This document shows, one piece after another, positions 1 to 11,039 of a stretch of DNA of 64,000 bases. This stretch comes from Kondoa malvinella. Lineage: Eukaryota; Basidiomycota; Agaricostilbomycetes; Agaricostilbales; Kondoaceae. The stretch's first letter is position 1, and every line of letters begins with the position of its first letter. The stretch lies in the NCBI GenBank assembly GCA_039545315.1, contig BCIM01000001.1:1213255-1277254 (forward strand), read 5' to 3'. Position numbers and translations under genes: made by a program. Below the pieces are notes generated by a model that searched no databases, was not told the origin of the DNA, and was given only the letters and a program-made list of their open reading frames with translations.

Positions 1-34
1 GTCTAGCTAAAGCCTGTTCATGCTCTGCGACTTA

Positions 35-1982
35 TCAAGCCATCAAGCCAGCGACGCGACGTTTGCTTTGTCTTCCTCCTGCTCGTCCAACCTTGCGCTT
101 TCGCGATTCGAAGCACTGTTCGTCAGTAGAAGGGAGAACAGTATTCTCGCTGATCAAAGAGTCACACTGTTTGCAAGTGCAATCCTTCCAGTCGCTTGTC
201 CACCCGTCTTCTCCTTTGCAGAGGGTTCCGCCTTTGTAGCGGCAAGTCTCCGATTCACTACAAACAGTCAGATCTTCCCCGCAACTCTCTGGTTTCCACA
301 TCGCAGCACAAGTCTTGATATCGCCTTCTTGAAAGACGTAGCCGATCTGGCAGGCGAAAGAGCAAGTGCACTTGCTATAGTCCTCTGCGTTTACGTCTGG
401 ATGATCACATGGGCGTGTAGAGTCTTCTACGCTTGCGCAGATGTTTCTTCCGCCAGTTTCGTCCACGTCCTTGCTGCAGTCTGTCAATGAGCTGCCGCAT
501 GAAGTCTTGTCTGCCATGCTTGTGCATTCTCCGCTACTTGCTTCTTTCAATACGAACCCCTGCTCATGATCGGCCTCAGGTTCTTTCCCAGCTTGTGCAT
601 TATACCACTTACAGCATCACAACTCTTTGTGCAGATGCAGGTATTCCTCTTGCCTTCTTCAAGGGTGTCACACTTGTCTCCTAGCGAGTCAGGATTCGCG
701 CAAAACTGGCCATCACCACAAGCCTCTTTCTTGTCTCCACATGTATCGTCGCTGCTCAGATCGACACAGATCTTCTCCGAATTCTCGTCCTCTGGATCCT
801 TTGCTTGTTTCGCCCAACCAGCTCCGCAGGCAACAGAACATTGACAATCGCTCGAGTCGGCTGCATCAGCGTCGGCGCAGTTCCCATCCATATCGCTCGC
901 AGGAGCACATGTCGCTCGACCGAAGTCAGTGCTGCAGGCGATCCGTCCGCTGCCGCAGGATTCTACAAGACTCATATCTTTGCATACGCCGTCGTCACCT
1001 GCAGACCAGCCGGGTTTCTGTCCACGTGTCAAGAGAAGCGATATCATGGTGGTTTCCAAGACTCACATCAGTACAGTCATCGGCTGTACTTACTTCCTGC
1101 GGCTGCTGAGCTGGCGGCTGCTCAGCTAGCAGTTCCTTGGTTTCCGCTGTCGATTCTGGTTGGCTTACAGGTGAGTGGGCGTGACTTCGCAGACTTCGGT
1201 ACTTGCAGGCACGTCAGGCTGAGTAGGCAAAGGTGGAGTCCATTCCTGACAGCCTATACTGACATAGGGCTGATCAGCGGCGTTCTGCCAACTAATCGCA
1301 GGCTGAGCTGTACTAATGCATGAGTATAGTACTACCTGTATTGAATAGCTACATACTTTGTGAAGCATAATCGCCTGTCTGGAGAAGGAAAGTCAAAGTC
1401 GCAGGCGACAGATTGAGGTCTTGTAGAGCATAGCCGGTATCAACAAACGTATCAGTGACGACAGCCTGTCACAAACGTCAGCCGTGACCAGGCTCGCGCA
1501 TGGATGGATTTACCTGGATCTTTCGGGTTTCGTCACTTGTCAGCCAGATGTCGAGCACCGCGCCGCACCATCTGATCAGAGACCGTCAGCAGGCAAATCT
1601 TGATGGGAATGGAAGGCGTACGGGACAGATGCCTGAGATAGAAGAAGTCAGCTTCTCAGAAGATATCTTCGACATCTCTTACCTCAAGGAGTGACGTCTT
1701 GCCATCAGCCGTCCATAGACTTTCATGAATACCAACGACTGCCTCTGATACTCAGCGCTTTGGTAAGGTCCTACTGACTATAGACTGACAGTGCACGTTG
1801 TCTGGGTATGTACAACCGCAAGCGCCTTGTCTACTAAGACTTCAGTGATGACTCGGTCAGAGACTAGAGGAAGCTTACTTCTGACAAGGATAAGTCGTCC
1901 AGATGCCTTTCCCTTGGTATGGCGTCTGGGCGTGCACGGCAGCGACAGCGCAGAGCAAAACGATGAATGCAACAAGATTCAT
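35..1982 (-). CDS. Secreted cysteine-rich repeat protein
   Basis: Predicted multi-exon gene. The first exon gives a clear signal peptide (Met-Asn-Leu then a hydrophobic run ending Ala-Val-His-Ala) followed by a short Cys-bearing segment. The two best exons (about 35-560 and 600-1025) join through a GTAAGT...AG intron (about 562-614) that restores a CDAGF-type junction. Together they show three tandem units of about 60-70 residues, each opening CxCxxxCxxG(W/F/Y) and carrying roughly eight further Cys. A Pro/Gln-rich linker lies upstream (about 1090-1310). An extracellular, disulfide-rich protein of the wall or secretome is inferred; I do not recognise the family. Exons between about 1350 and 1870 are poorly resolved, so the signal-peptide exon could in principle belong to a separate short gene. 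Confidence 0.55.
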
Positions 1983-2540
1983 CACTAGGAGGTAGATGAT
2001 GAGCAGTAAAGGAAAAGTGTTAGGAAGGCTTGTTGAGAAGATGGAGATTGATAAGCAAGAGAAGGAGGACCAGCAACTTTGCCAAGTCAAGATGAGAACA
2101 AAGGAGGATTCTGAAGTCTGATCAATGCTACGATTCTCCCTGGACCAGAAGGAAGTCATACCGAGTCGAGCCGAGCTGAATGAAAGGTCGTGGATCACTT
2201 ACTTTGAGCCTGATCTGGACTTCTTGCGGCAAGACATCAACGAAAAGCTTTCCTCGGGAAAGCGAAAGATCGGAAAGCTGCTTCTTCCTCTCCCGAGCAG
2301 GAATTCGATGGATAGATCGCCTGGTAGCTAGAATGAGTGTATAAATGCATGAAGGTATACTACATGAAGTTGTCGCCAGTACAGAATACAGCCGGAATAC
2401 CAAAAAACCTGTTACAACCTGAGTTTGATCAGCCAAAGTAGCGAGAATAGGCAGATGAGGCAATACGCACAATCTATACCTGTACTCAGGATTTTCCGTA
2501 TCAGCAGAAGGTTGAACAAAAGTCTCCATCATACCTGAAA
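1983..2540. other. Intergenic, no convincing gene
   Basis: Lies between the start of the secreted Cys-rich gene and the stop of HD1. Open frames exist on both strands (for example minus 2128-2619, which runs into the HD1 3' end in another frame), but none has recognisable motifs or consistent splice structure. It probably holds the promoter of the Cys-rich gene and the HD1 3' UTR. Confidence 0.4.
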
Positions 2541-3621
2541 TCAGGTCGACATCCATTTCCCTAGATCCAGATCCATATTCCAGTCCATTCCAGTCCCATT
2601 GCTTGCCTGACTCGCACATGTCCCACTCGGCATCTCCATTTGAACAGGTAAAGGCGCAAAGCTGAAATCTGGCAGAGTGAAATCGAAGTCAAAGTCTGGT
2701 AAAGTGAAGGATTGATCTGCTGAGCTGATGCAAGTAGAAGGTGAGCTGAATACGTCGAATCCTGGAGGTGTAGGGTAGGAAAAGAATGGGATGTGCGAAG
2801 GAGCGATGACTACATCTGGCTGAGACTGCTCTTCCTCTTCTTCAACGCGTTTCCTCTTCTTTCCAGCTGAAGAAGTAGATGATGACCTTCTCGGTGATGG
2901 GTTCTCGACTTTCCTCCTTAGCCAAAGAAGCACATCGTCCAGCATCTTTTTCGCCCCTTGATCCACTTGACCCGAATGATACGCCTTCAGATACTCGTCA
3001 AATTGCAGACCAGACTTGTCCACCGCTTCAGCCAGTTTGCCCCATCCTGAGCGCTGACGAGTATTGACAAAGAATGTCTTGAGTTGTCGAGGATCGCACC
3101 GACAAGCGTTTTGAAGTTGCTGCCGGGCTTGAGCAGATGGGTATGGCTCTGCGAGATTATTGAGGAACCATTCGTAGGCTGCTGTATAGTTGGGCTATCG
3201 TCTGTGCGTTAGTCTCTGAGCTTTGGCGAGTGAATGCACGGACCTGGTCAGAAGAAGGTGCTGCGAAGGATTGAAGTGAGGGTTTTGTGGGCTGCTGAGG
3301 AGGCGTAGAGGGTGGTGAGAGGTCGCTGAAGGGGCATTCACAGCCGGCAAATATTGCGTCGTATTCTGCGGATGCACCTTGCGTTATTTTATCTTGATCA
3401 CATTGCAGGTCGACGAACACCGTTGCAAGCAGCCGCACGACCGACAAAGACTGTGCAATCTCTACGGCTACGTCTGCTGACAGTCCATCGAGCTGTAGCT
3501 GTAGATCTGCCAATTCTGCCGCAATTGTGGACGAAGCAACGAGATCTGTGTTTTCCATGGCATTCAGCAAGAGATTCGGCAGCTCTTGCACACGAGTCTT
3601 CATCATCTGAGTCGTAGACAT
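2541..3621 (-). CDS. HD1: HD1-class homeodomain mating-type transcription factor
   Basis: Two exons, 3621-3244 and 3194-2541, separated by a 49-nt intron with a GACTAAC branch site; about 343 residues. The N-terminal ~125 residues are the variable, helical region that in HD1 proteins sets dimerisation specificity. The homeodomain starts right after the intron: helix 1 with WFLNNL, a three-residue-extended TALE-like loop containing PYPS, and recognition helix FFVNTRQRSGW. The usual WFxNxR has Phe in place of Trp. C-terminal to it lie a basic KKRKR cluster (possible nuclear localisation signal), an acidic stretch and a repeated FTLPDF acidic-hydrophobic patch that could be an activation region. 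Basidiomycete HD1 proteins act as heterodimers with HD2 from a different mating type to switch on dikaryotic and sexual development. The divergent HD2 neighbour supports the call strongly. Confidence 0.9.
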
Positions 3622-3796
3622 GGCGGTGTGGTAGCAGACCTGCACAGATGTCCAAGCATTTCAGCTCGTGCGTTGGGACAATAGACCAGCGAACAAAGCA
3701 CACCGACCTTCGATTCATTGATCAGTTCTGTCCTTTTCTCTCTCTCTGCCTTGCCTCCGTTGCTTGCGGGCTTTTCTGAACGTTAATTCGCCTCCC
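3622..3796. promoter_or_regulatory. Shared divergent promoter of HD1/HD2
   Basis: Only 175 bp separate the two predicted start codons, so both genes must be driven from this interval (or from within each other's 5' ends). It contains a pyrimidine-rich TTTTCTCTCTCTCTGCC run near 3732-3748, common near fungal transcription starts. Compact bidirectional promoters are the rule at basidiomycete HD loci. I could not identify a specific HD-binding operator. Confidence 0.6.
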
Positions 3797-5168
3797 ATGT
3801 CGCAAGATCTCATTGACCGCATGCAGCGCATCTCCTTAATACAGAATATAAGCAGCCGCGCCGAGGGTGTGCTGAGCAAGCTAAGCGCTCGTCCTCACAA
3901 AAACGTTTTGCCTGTCTGCATTGGCCCAGCCATCCCTAAATTGGAGTTGGCTGTTCCGCTGCTTGATCTACAAAGTTACAATCTGCTGCCTGCAACCCAA
4001 GAACAGCTCAAAAAGGAATACCTTTCCTCTGTAAAGGCGTTGCAAGAGGCTACACAGGCTCGTTACGTTCACATTATACGTACCGGCATTCTATCGCATC
4101 GTCTGCTAGCAAGATCCGCGGACATGGCTGGCATCCTCAAAGCCCAGTTCGAGAGCACCGCAACTCAGATACGCGATTCGATCCTTGCTACTGTTTCTCG
4201 CAGCGGGCTACACTGGGAGACGATGGGTGCAGCGCCTGAAGTAGTTGCCACCACCCGTAATGAACTCTCTTCAGCAGCCACTCTGCCTGCTACTGCTACT
4301 ACTCCTACAAACAAACGCCGCCGCACCGCCAAACCTCACGCCAGCCGCATCTTTAGCGAAGAAGCCGAAAAGCTGCTCGAGGAGACTTTTGCTGCCACAC
4401 CGAATGTCCGAGGAGCGCTCAAGAAGGAGCTAGCAGAGAAGTGCGGGGTCCAGCCAAATCAAATCACTACTTGGGTAAGTTCACTTTTGAGACAATAGAC
4501 CACTGCTGATCTCTGAGCAGTTCCAAAACACTCGCAACCGCCGAGGCCAAACTTCACCTCGCAAGAACAAGCGCACCGCTTCTTCCTCATCTACTATATC
4601 GCTCGATACCGCACCTTCTCCTTCAGGCTCAGATCGCTCATGCTCACCTTGCCCATCGCTCTCATCTTCTACCTCCAGCGTAAACTCACCCTCTAGTTCG
4701 ACACCTGAAGAAATACCATTACCCTTCTTCGATTCTTCTGCATACAGCACACCGCAAATCATAGAGCTCGACTCTAATATTTCTACATTCTTCCAGCCTG
4801 ACCTTCTCAAATCGCTCGAACCGAAATTCAGCACAATTACAGACTTCCCAATGCCTCTTCCGACATTGATCGAACCAGCACATCAGCTACCTGAGGCAAC
4901 ATCCAACCAGTCGACAGAACAGACGCCCTTCTATCAGCTACCAGAAACGCATTCGCCTGTTGAGGTGACAGGATTGGATTGGACAGAATACCTAGCGGGT
5001 CTTGGGGATGAGGCTCATCTTACGGGGCGAGAGGGAAGCACGGAAGTGATAGAGCAGGGAACAGTAGGACAGGTACAAGAGATAGGTCAGGAATGGGATT
5101 GGTCGGCTTTATTGGGCATGAATGAAAGCGAAGGTGGAAAGGAGGCAACAGTGGGTTTGGCTGTTTAG
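3797..5168 (+). CDS. HD2: HD2-class homeodomain mating-type transcription factor
   Basis: Exon 1 is 3797-4474 and exon 2 is 4521-5168, with a 46-nt GTAAGT...GCAG intron that splits the recognition helix between the Trp and Phe of WFQN; about 441 residues. The homeodomain (about residues 176-240) is typical in length, preceded by a basic KRRR nuclear-localisation-like cluster, and ends WFQNTRNRRGQ followed by more basic residues. The N-terminal ~170 residues are predicted helical and are the expected allele-specific dimerisation part. The C-terminal half is Ser/Pro- and acid-rich with several aromatic-acidic motifs (DWTEYL, WDWSALL), a plausible activation domain. I chose the Met at 3797 because the upstream in-frame extension has no ATG. 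Partner of the divergent HD1. Confidence 0.92.
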
Positions 5169-5377
5169 GTAAGCGTTCACCGTTATCAAGTTCGCTTGCT
5201 CAATCTCGTACAAGTGAACGACGTTGCATATGCTTGGCTTTCTTGTATGTAATTTTTTGGTTTCGAGGAAGTAGCTTCAACTGTGAAGGGAGCGCGATGT
5301 GCAATACAAAGCTGTGTTTACATCGTCAAACATTGAGTGTTACATTACATCGGCCTCTACATCTACTCAATATATAT

Positions 5378-7720
5378 TCAGAATTCGTTGATACTGAGCT
5401 GCTTCACCAAAGGACCTCTCGCTGTAACAGGCGTCGGTGGCTCTCTTGGCTGCGGTCGCGGTGTGCCCATACAGAAACCACTGGCATTTGCTGGACTTCC
5501 ATACTGGTAGGCGGACGCTGCGAAAAATATACGTCATTATGGCAATCTTTCACAGAGTAAGGCGACGTACCATCCTCGCCAATGTGACTGGAATCGGCAA
5601 AGAAGTGATGTGTCCGCGACGTGACTCCGTAGGCTGCAAGAAAAATAACACAATATCAGTCAAGACTGAGTGACATGTCAAATTCCCTACCTGAAGGTGA
5701 GATCTGACGACTTGACCGTCAGCGAAACGTCTACAGAAACAGACCAACGACGTACCTCAATGCAATCTCCTCTTTGCAAATCGATGATTGGTATATCCCT
5801 GTCAGTACTTCAGTGAACGCAGCCCAAGCGGGCAAGTAGAAAGACGACTGACGCAGGAGCAAGCCCTTTCAAATACGCAAACAAACAGCGCAGCACTGAA
5901 GCATGGCCAATAATCAGCACATCGCTTTGCTCTCTTTCCAAATTAAAGATGACGGGTTCTAATCGAACAGACAAGTCGTGATAGCTTTCTGCTCGAGGAT
6001 AGCGATGGCTGAAACGATCTTTCTGTGCTCTTGCCCATTCTTCTGGGTAAGTTTCTTTGATCTCGTCTGGCGTCATGCCGTCCTGCAAGAAAAGCGACTG
6101 GCAATCAGCTCTAAGTCTGAAAGCGAGTAGCAGAACTTGCAATTACACCTCTGTAAACACGTACTCCCATTTAGCGCATGCTAGAGCGCACGGGGATACA
6201 CACGTACGGGTTGATCTCGATCATCTGAGTAAATTGCTGCACGCGATAACCTGTCTCCGCAAACGGCTGTGTAGTCTCCAAACACCTTCTTCTCGCGCTC
6301 GTCCAGACCTGTCAGCAAAAGCTCTTTGTCAGCTTCTATGAAGCAAGAATGCAGCCCATGCTGACCTTGAGTGATTTCTGTCTATGCGTAGGATTGTCTT
6401 TCTGTCTCGCTAGCTTCTTCTCTCTTCGTTTCTCGCCAATGAACTTGTGTAGCTGAGCAGCGTAAAGAACACCTTCAGCTGCGAGGTTCGAATCTGCTTT
6501 GTACGAGTGCTCGATTTCTGATCTGCCAGACTGTGCGAACAGGACGAGGTTTTATCAGCATAACACTGATACAGCCCATCCACACGCACCCTCGCTAGCC
6601 AGATTGTTCTCGAGCGATTATGAATGTTCATCAAGAAGAAAACGATTCGGGACTGTAAGTAGCCTTCAATGTTGTTGACTACTATCCGTTCACCGACATT
6701 GATGATCTTGACATAAGGGAAAGAAGGTTGTTCGATGGTTTGGTATTTCTTCTCGTGCTCTTTGATTCGACCCCAGTAATCTTTCAGTGCGCGATTTGGA
6801 TCCCAGCCTCGATACTGTCATGAAAGCCAAAAGACATCAGACAAAGCCTGAATTCCTTCCGCATCACTGACGTCTGGTGATGATAGCTTGACACTGTCAT
6901 ACATGAGCGAGAGCAGCTTCGACCAAAAAAAGACTCACGCCTTGATGTTAGCTTCGATAATGTCCTTCTTGTCACAGATGGTTTCTGTACACCATTTCGG
7001 ATGATTAAGCCCAATACAGGCAAATGCATCGGATCCGCTTACCGATAAAGAACATATGAATGCCCATGGGACCAAAAAGGTTCCTAATCTCTTCTCTTTG
7101 CGCTATCGTACCATTCTGTAAATCGACATAGTGCCATAATCAGCGCTACACTGATGAGCACTTCTGCGACCCACATTCGCATCAAAGATGGCGACCTGAC
7201 CACCCTCCTGGTTCAACCATTTCGAGATGTCATTGTGCAAACTGTCTTTAATCTTTTGCCTCAAAGCCATAGTTTCAGGTGAGCGATTCTCTCCATGCGA
7301 AAAGTAGTCGGCTGGTAGTTCGGCGGTACTGCCTAGAACTGCTCGGCGGTGATCACCGAGGGAGAAGACTGTATGCGCAGGAGTTACAGCAACCTCTTAG
7401 AGGATGTGAGACGCTGCCATACCTTTTGTTTTGACTCCTAGCCATCGTAGACTGTTGAACATGAGCGAGGTACGTAAGTCAGCGGCGTTTCACGTACTAG
7501 CGTTCGATAGAGTGCGAAATGTGCGTCTTGCCTCGAGCTGTAAGCTCACTATCAACAACCACTCCAGACAGGAGTAGTGTGTAGCGCCTTACCTGGCAGA
7601 CCAACGACAGAGATAAGGATTCGACCCTATTACGGCATAAGATGGAATCGCGACGCGAGGATAGAGGCATACAGCGTGATAGAGACGTCCTGAAGTAGGT
7701 TTGTATAGCGGTGCTGCCAT
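5378..7720 (-). CDS. PFK26: 6-phosphofructo-2-kinase, PFK26-like, probably kinase-only
   Basis: Makes the glycolytic activator fructose-2,6-bisphosphate in the cytosol. At least ten exons. Near the N-terminus GRILISVVGLPARGKTHIS contains the kinase Walker A, with an intron inside it (donor near 7593), then the LGDHRR and FDAN motifs of 6-phosphofructo-2-kinase. The C-terminal bisphosphatase-like domain keeps RYPRAESYHDL..RLEP, GHASVLRCLFAYL and IPIIDLQRGD. Where bifunctional enzymes have RHGES, this protein reads ARSGRSE (about 6520-6600), so the phospho-accepting His is Ser; loss of that His is known from budding-yeast Pfk26. The predicted protein ends in a short Pro-rich tail. The first ATG of the Walker A exon was chosen as start; longer 5' exons are possible but unsupported. 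Convergent with HD2, 209 bp away. Confidence 0.88.
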
Positions 7721-8092
7721 GCTAGTAGCTCAGGCCAGACAGAGGGAACGCGGGGACAGGAAGATGCGAAGTCAGCAGCGCGGATCTTGACAAGGGTCGA
7801 AATGAGAGGGCTGCTTGACACGAACGACGATGACAGCAAGTCGATAGAGATCTGCTGCAGGAGGGCAAGGAGAAGCGCTGCTCTGACGCAAACATCACTG
7901 TCAAGCTTACAAACCTTACTTGCAATTTGTAGGCTTATCGCAATTTCAAAGCAGCCATAAGTTGAAAAGAATGAAAAAAGTTCAAGTGTATCGCCAATCT
8001 GCCTCTCGAGCAATCAACTAAGCAGTTTATCGGGAACGCGACAAGCCTAAGAGTCCCAACCTGCTCTCCATTTCCACCAAACAACCGCAATT

Positions 8093-8785
8093 ATGATCAT
8101 CACCAAGGCCAACCGAAAGACCATTTACGAGAACCTCTTCAAGGAAGGTGTCCTAGTCGCCAAGAAGGATTACAATGTGTGTTGGGAGCATATACCTTCA
8201 TGGAGTGTGGGCTGAGACGATTGGAATAGGCTCCCAAGCATCTCGAGCTCGATGTACCCAACCTCGAAGTCATCAAGCTTTGCCAGTCTTTGACCTCCAA
8301 GGGATTCGTCAAGACTTCGTTCTCATGGCAATTCTACTACGTATGCCATCGTTGGGCTCGTGCAGGATTCTTGCTGAGACTCCTCTATGGATACAGTACA
8401 CCTTGACCAACGAGGGAATTGACTACCTAAGGGAATACCTTCACCTTCCTTCAGGTAGGCCAGATCAAATGGGCTATTCAGTATAATGCTGATTCCCTTT
8501 TTGATCTCGACCTACAGAAATTGTCCCAGCAACCCACAAAAAGGCTCCTCGTGCCGCTCGCCCTGGACAGCCCGCTCAAGGTGCTGGTCGCCCAGATGGT
8601 GCTTACCGTGCTCCTCGTGGTGGTGACGAAGGTTACCGTCGTCGTGATGATGGTGAGGGAAAGAAGGACCAGGCTCCATCCGGTGACTTCAGACCTCGGT
8701 ATGTGGCATCTTTCATCTGCAATTGCTTGTGCTCATTCGATGCTGCAGATTCGGTGGCGTTGGAAGAGGAGCTCCGGCCTCCTAA
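8093..8785 (+). CDS. RPS10: 40S ribosomal protein S10 (eS10)
   Basis: Five or so exons spell an eS10 protein: it begins MIITKANRKTIYENLFKEG, continues through APKHLELDVPNLEVIK and SKGFVKTSFSWQFYYY (the eS10 winged-helix), and ends in the usual basic Gly/Arg-rich tail (RPGQPGAG, PRFGGVGRG). It sits on the small ribosomal subunit near the mRNA entry. Introns interrupt after the YN codons near 8176 and inside the FYY region near 8341. The short pyrimidine-rich, intron-dense 5' end is typical of fungal ribosomal protein genes. Divergent from the PFK26-like gene. Confidence 0.95.
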
Positions 8786-9654
8786 AAAGATGTATCTTGA
8801 AATGTCAGCTTCGGCGTGTTTCATTGCGGATTTCAGCGAAACTCGTCAGCCTTCGACTTTCTCACGTTCAAGCATAATACCCTGCTGTGCTCTCTACGTC
8901 ACGCAGCAGCTAATGTCCCCTGCTTTCATATCGCTTCGAATGGGTGTTGAGAGTATTGAAAGATTCAATCTTTGGCTAAATCAGAATGATTAGCTGCGCA
9001 GCTGCGACTGATCAGTCATGAGAGGTCCATCAGCTTGCACATGGGTTGCGACTGTGATCATGGCGACATATTGCCTGTTGCCTATCCCGACTCCTGAGGT
9101 TGACTTGCTACAGAGCTCTCGAACAATACATGATGCACTTGCTGCTACCACGGAATATTCAAGTGACCAGACAGCCTCACTGCAAGCTTCAGACGAATGT
9201 CGCATGACTGGAATTGCTCTCTTCTATTCTACAGCTTCAAGAGCGCAAGTCAGATCGTCTCCAGCGCTCTGGCTTCCTATCCGCTGCAATACTGTACTAT
9301 CGTCTTGAAAGGGCCTCGATACCATCTCACACTACTCATGCAAGGGGCCTCAAAGGAGGCTCGACTCGCTTTCTCCAAGTGGTTTACCCTCTTTCTAGCA
9401 ATGCAATCGCGCGTTAGGCAGATGCGGGATAACGCTTGTGCTACTCACGCCCTCGACTTTGCTCTTTAGGGCTTGTTTCGACTTGCATGATTGTCTCGGT
9501 TTCGATTCATGCAGTTCTACGCACACTCCGGACTCTCGACCGCCTTGCTCAAAAGGCGCTCAGTTTTCCTCCCTTGCTCTTTCCCAAACATCCTTCTGCA
9601 TTCGCTCACTTTCTACACTGACGCTCTCTTATAGCTCACGCTCTTTTACCAAAC
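8786..9654 (+). other. No confident gene; weak open frames
   Basis: About 870 bp between eS10 and the next secreted-protein gene. Plus-strand frames at 9018-9308 (ATG alternatives at 9018 and 9060) and 9214-9417 look mildly protein-like but carry no recognisable motif, and the splice joining them is ambiguous. The last ~150 bp are C/T-rich and are likely the promoter of the gene that starts at 9655. Confidence 0.35.
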
Positions 9655-10854
9655 ATGCTCCCCATCCTTATCTTTGCGTTGCTTTCCCTTTGCTCAGCCC
9701 AAACCCTCTCGAACGACCGCTTCGTCAAAAATCAAGTCAATACGCGTATGCTCAGAGCGCGCATGGTAGAAGGTCCAACGCATAGAGTGAGTTCCTCTCA
9801 ACTCGACGGGAGCGTATTGACTCTTTGGCTAGATAACTGCAAGATCTGGCGGCGCAAGTCCTATCCCATGCTTTCCACCCAACGCATTGTTCGGAACTAG
9901 CTGCTTATTGGTTTGCGTCAATGGCGTTCAAGGTAAGTTTGTTCGTCTTGCCTCGACTGTGCTGACCTGCATTGTCAGATGTACAGATTGGCGGTTGCTC
10001 AAGCTGTCAACCCGCATTCTTGTTGGATGCGCAAGCCAGAACCTGCGCTCCAGATCCCACAGTAAGCTCAAAGTCTGTATCGCACAGACCAAGCTAACTT
10101 TGAGCTGCGATTAGCCCACTAGGCTCACTCAACTCCGACAGTTCGTGGACGATCGCACGTATCTGGTCGATTTACCGTTTGTTATGTCCATGGGAGGCAT
10201 TAGCAGTGCCCAAGTGAGTCTGCTCTAGTCATGTGCTGCTACGAGACTGACAGTGCTTCAAGCTCGTCATAAGCACCAATGGTGTTCGTCGCATGTTCCT
10301 TGCTTGCAGTATTGGCTGAATATACTTACAGCGCATTGCTGTGACTCAACCTCTCAATCCCAACATTGTCGGTTACTTCAATGAGCCGCTATCTCAAACT
10401 GGAGCTGCAGTGCTATCGCCATATTGGAACGACATCTACACTCAAGGTGGATTCAATGACGGAATCAGCTACAGGATTCACGCGAACGGCATCGGCATCA
10501 CTGTGTGTTTGTTTCCCTTAATGAAGGTCTACGATTGACCTTGCTGGGCAGATCGAATATAATATGCAGTACAACAGGGCCTTCACCTCTCGAGTCCGCT
10601 TCGAAATCTCTTATACTGCAGCAATGCCTGGCATTTTTGTCGTACGCTACTACCAAGCTGATTTAACTGGCGGTGGAGCCACAGTCGGAGCATCAAGCGG
10701 CACGTCTACCATCCGCTAGCAGGTGTCTATACTAATATACTCGACAGATACCGGATTCGTTCAATACTCTTACAAAACAACTGGCAAGATTGTGCCAGGT
10801 CTTGTGTTGACCTTCGACATGAACGCAAATACTGTGACCGAGGGCAGGTTCTAG
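9655..10854 (+). CDS. Secreted Cys-rich protein with NIDO-like domain
   Basis: Begins with a signal peptide (MLPILIFALLSLCSAQ). The next exons give a Cys-rich module: CFPPNALFGTSCL, VCVNGVQ, then IGGCSSCQPAFLLDAQARTC, resembling short disulfide repeats. The C-terminal part (about 10330-10854) reads LSPYWNDIYTQGG..ISYR, then FVVRYYQADL, ATVGASSGTS, FVQYSYKT and PGLVLTFDMN. The order of an APFW-like motif, a YR/VRYY strand, ATVG and a GL.I.F end resembles nidogen-type (NIDO) and related extracellular sandwich domains; that assignment is inference. At least seven exons, with an AG near 10330 opening the TQPLNPNIVGYF exon. A cell-surface or secreted adhesive role is possible; no catalytic residues were recognised. 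Confidence 0.6.
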
Positions 10855-11039
10855 GTCAGCCGTCATGTCGACATGCCAAGGACCTGATGCTGACCCGCTT
10901 TTACTTGAGCAGTTGTTTTCTGTTCTTCGAAGTGCGCGTCAGTATAGAGAAGTATTTCGGGTATTGGGTCAATATGTGATAGGTCGGTAGTACGAACGAT
11001 AGATAAATGCACATCTCATTGGATTAACCTATCTCGACC

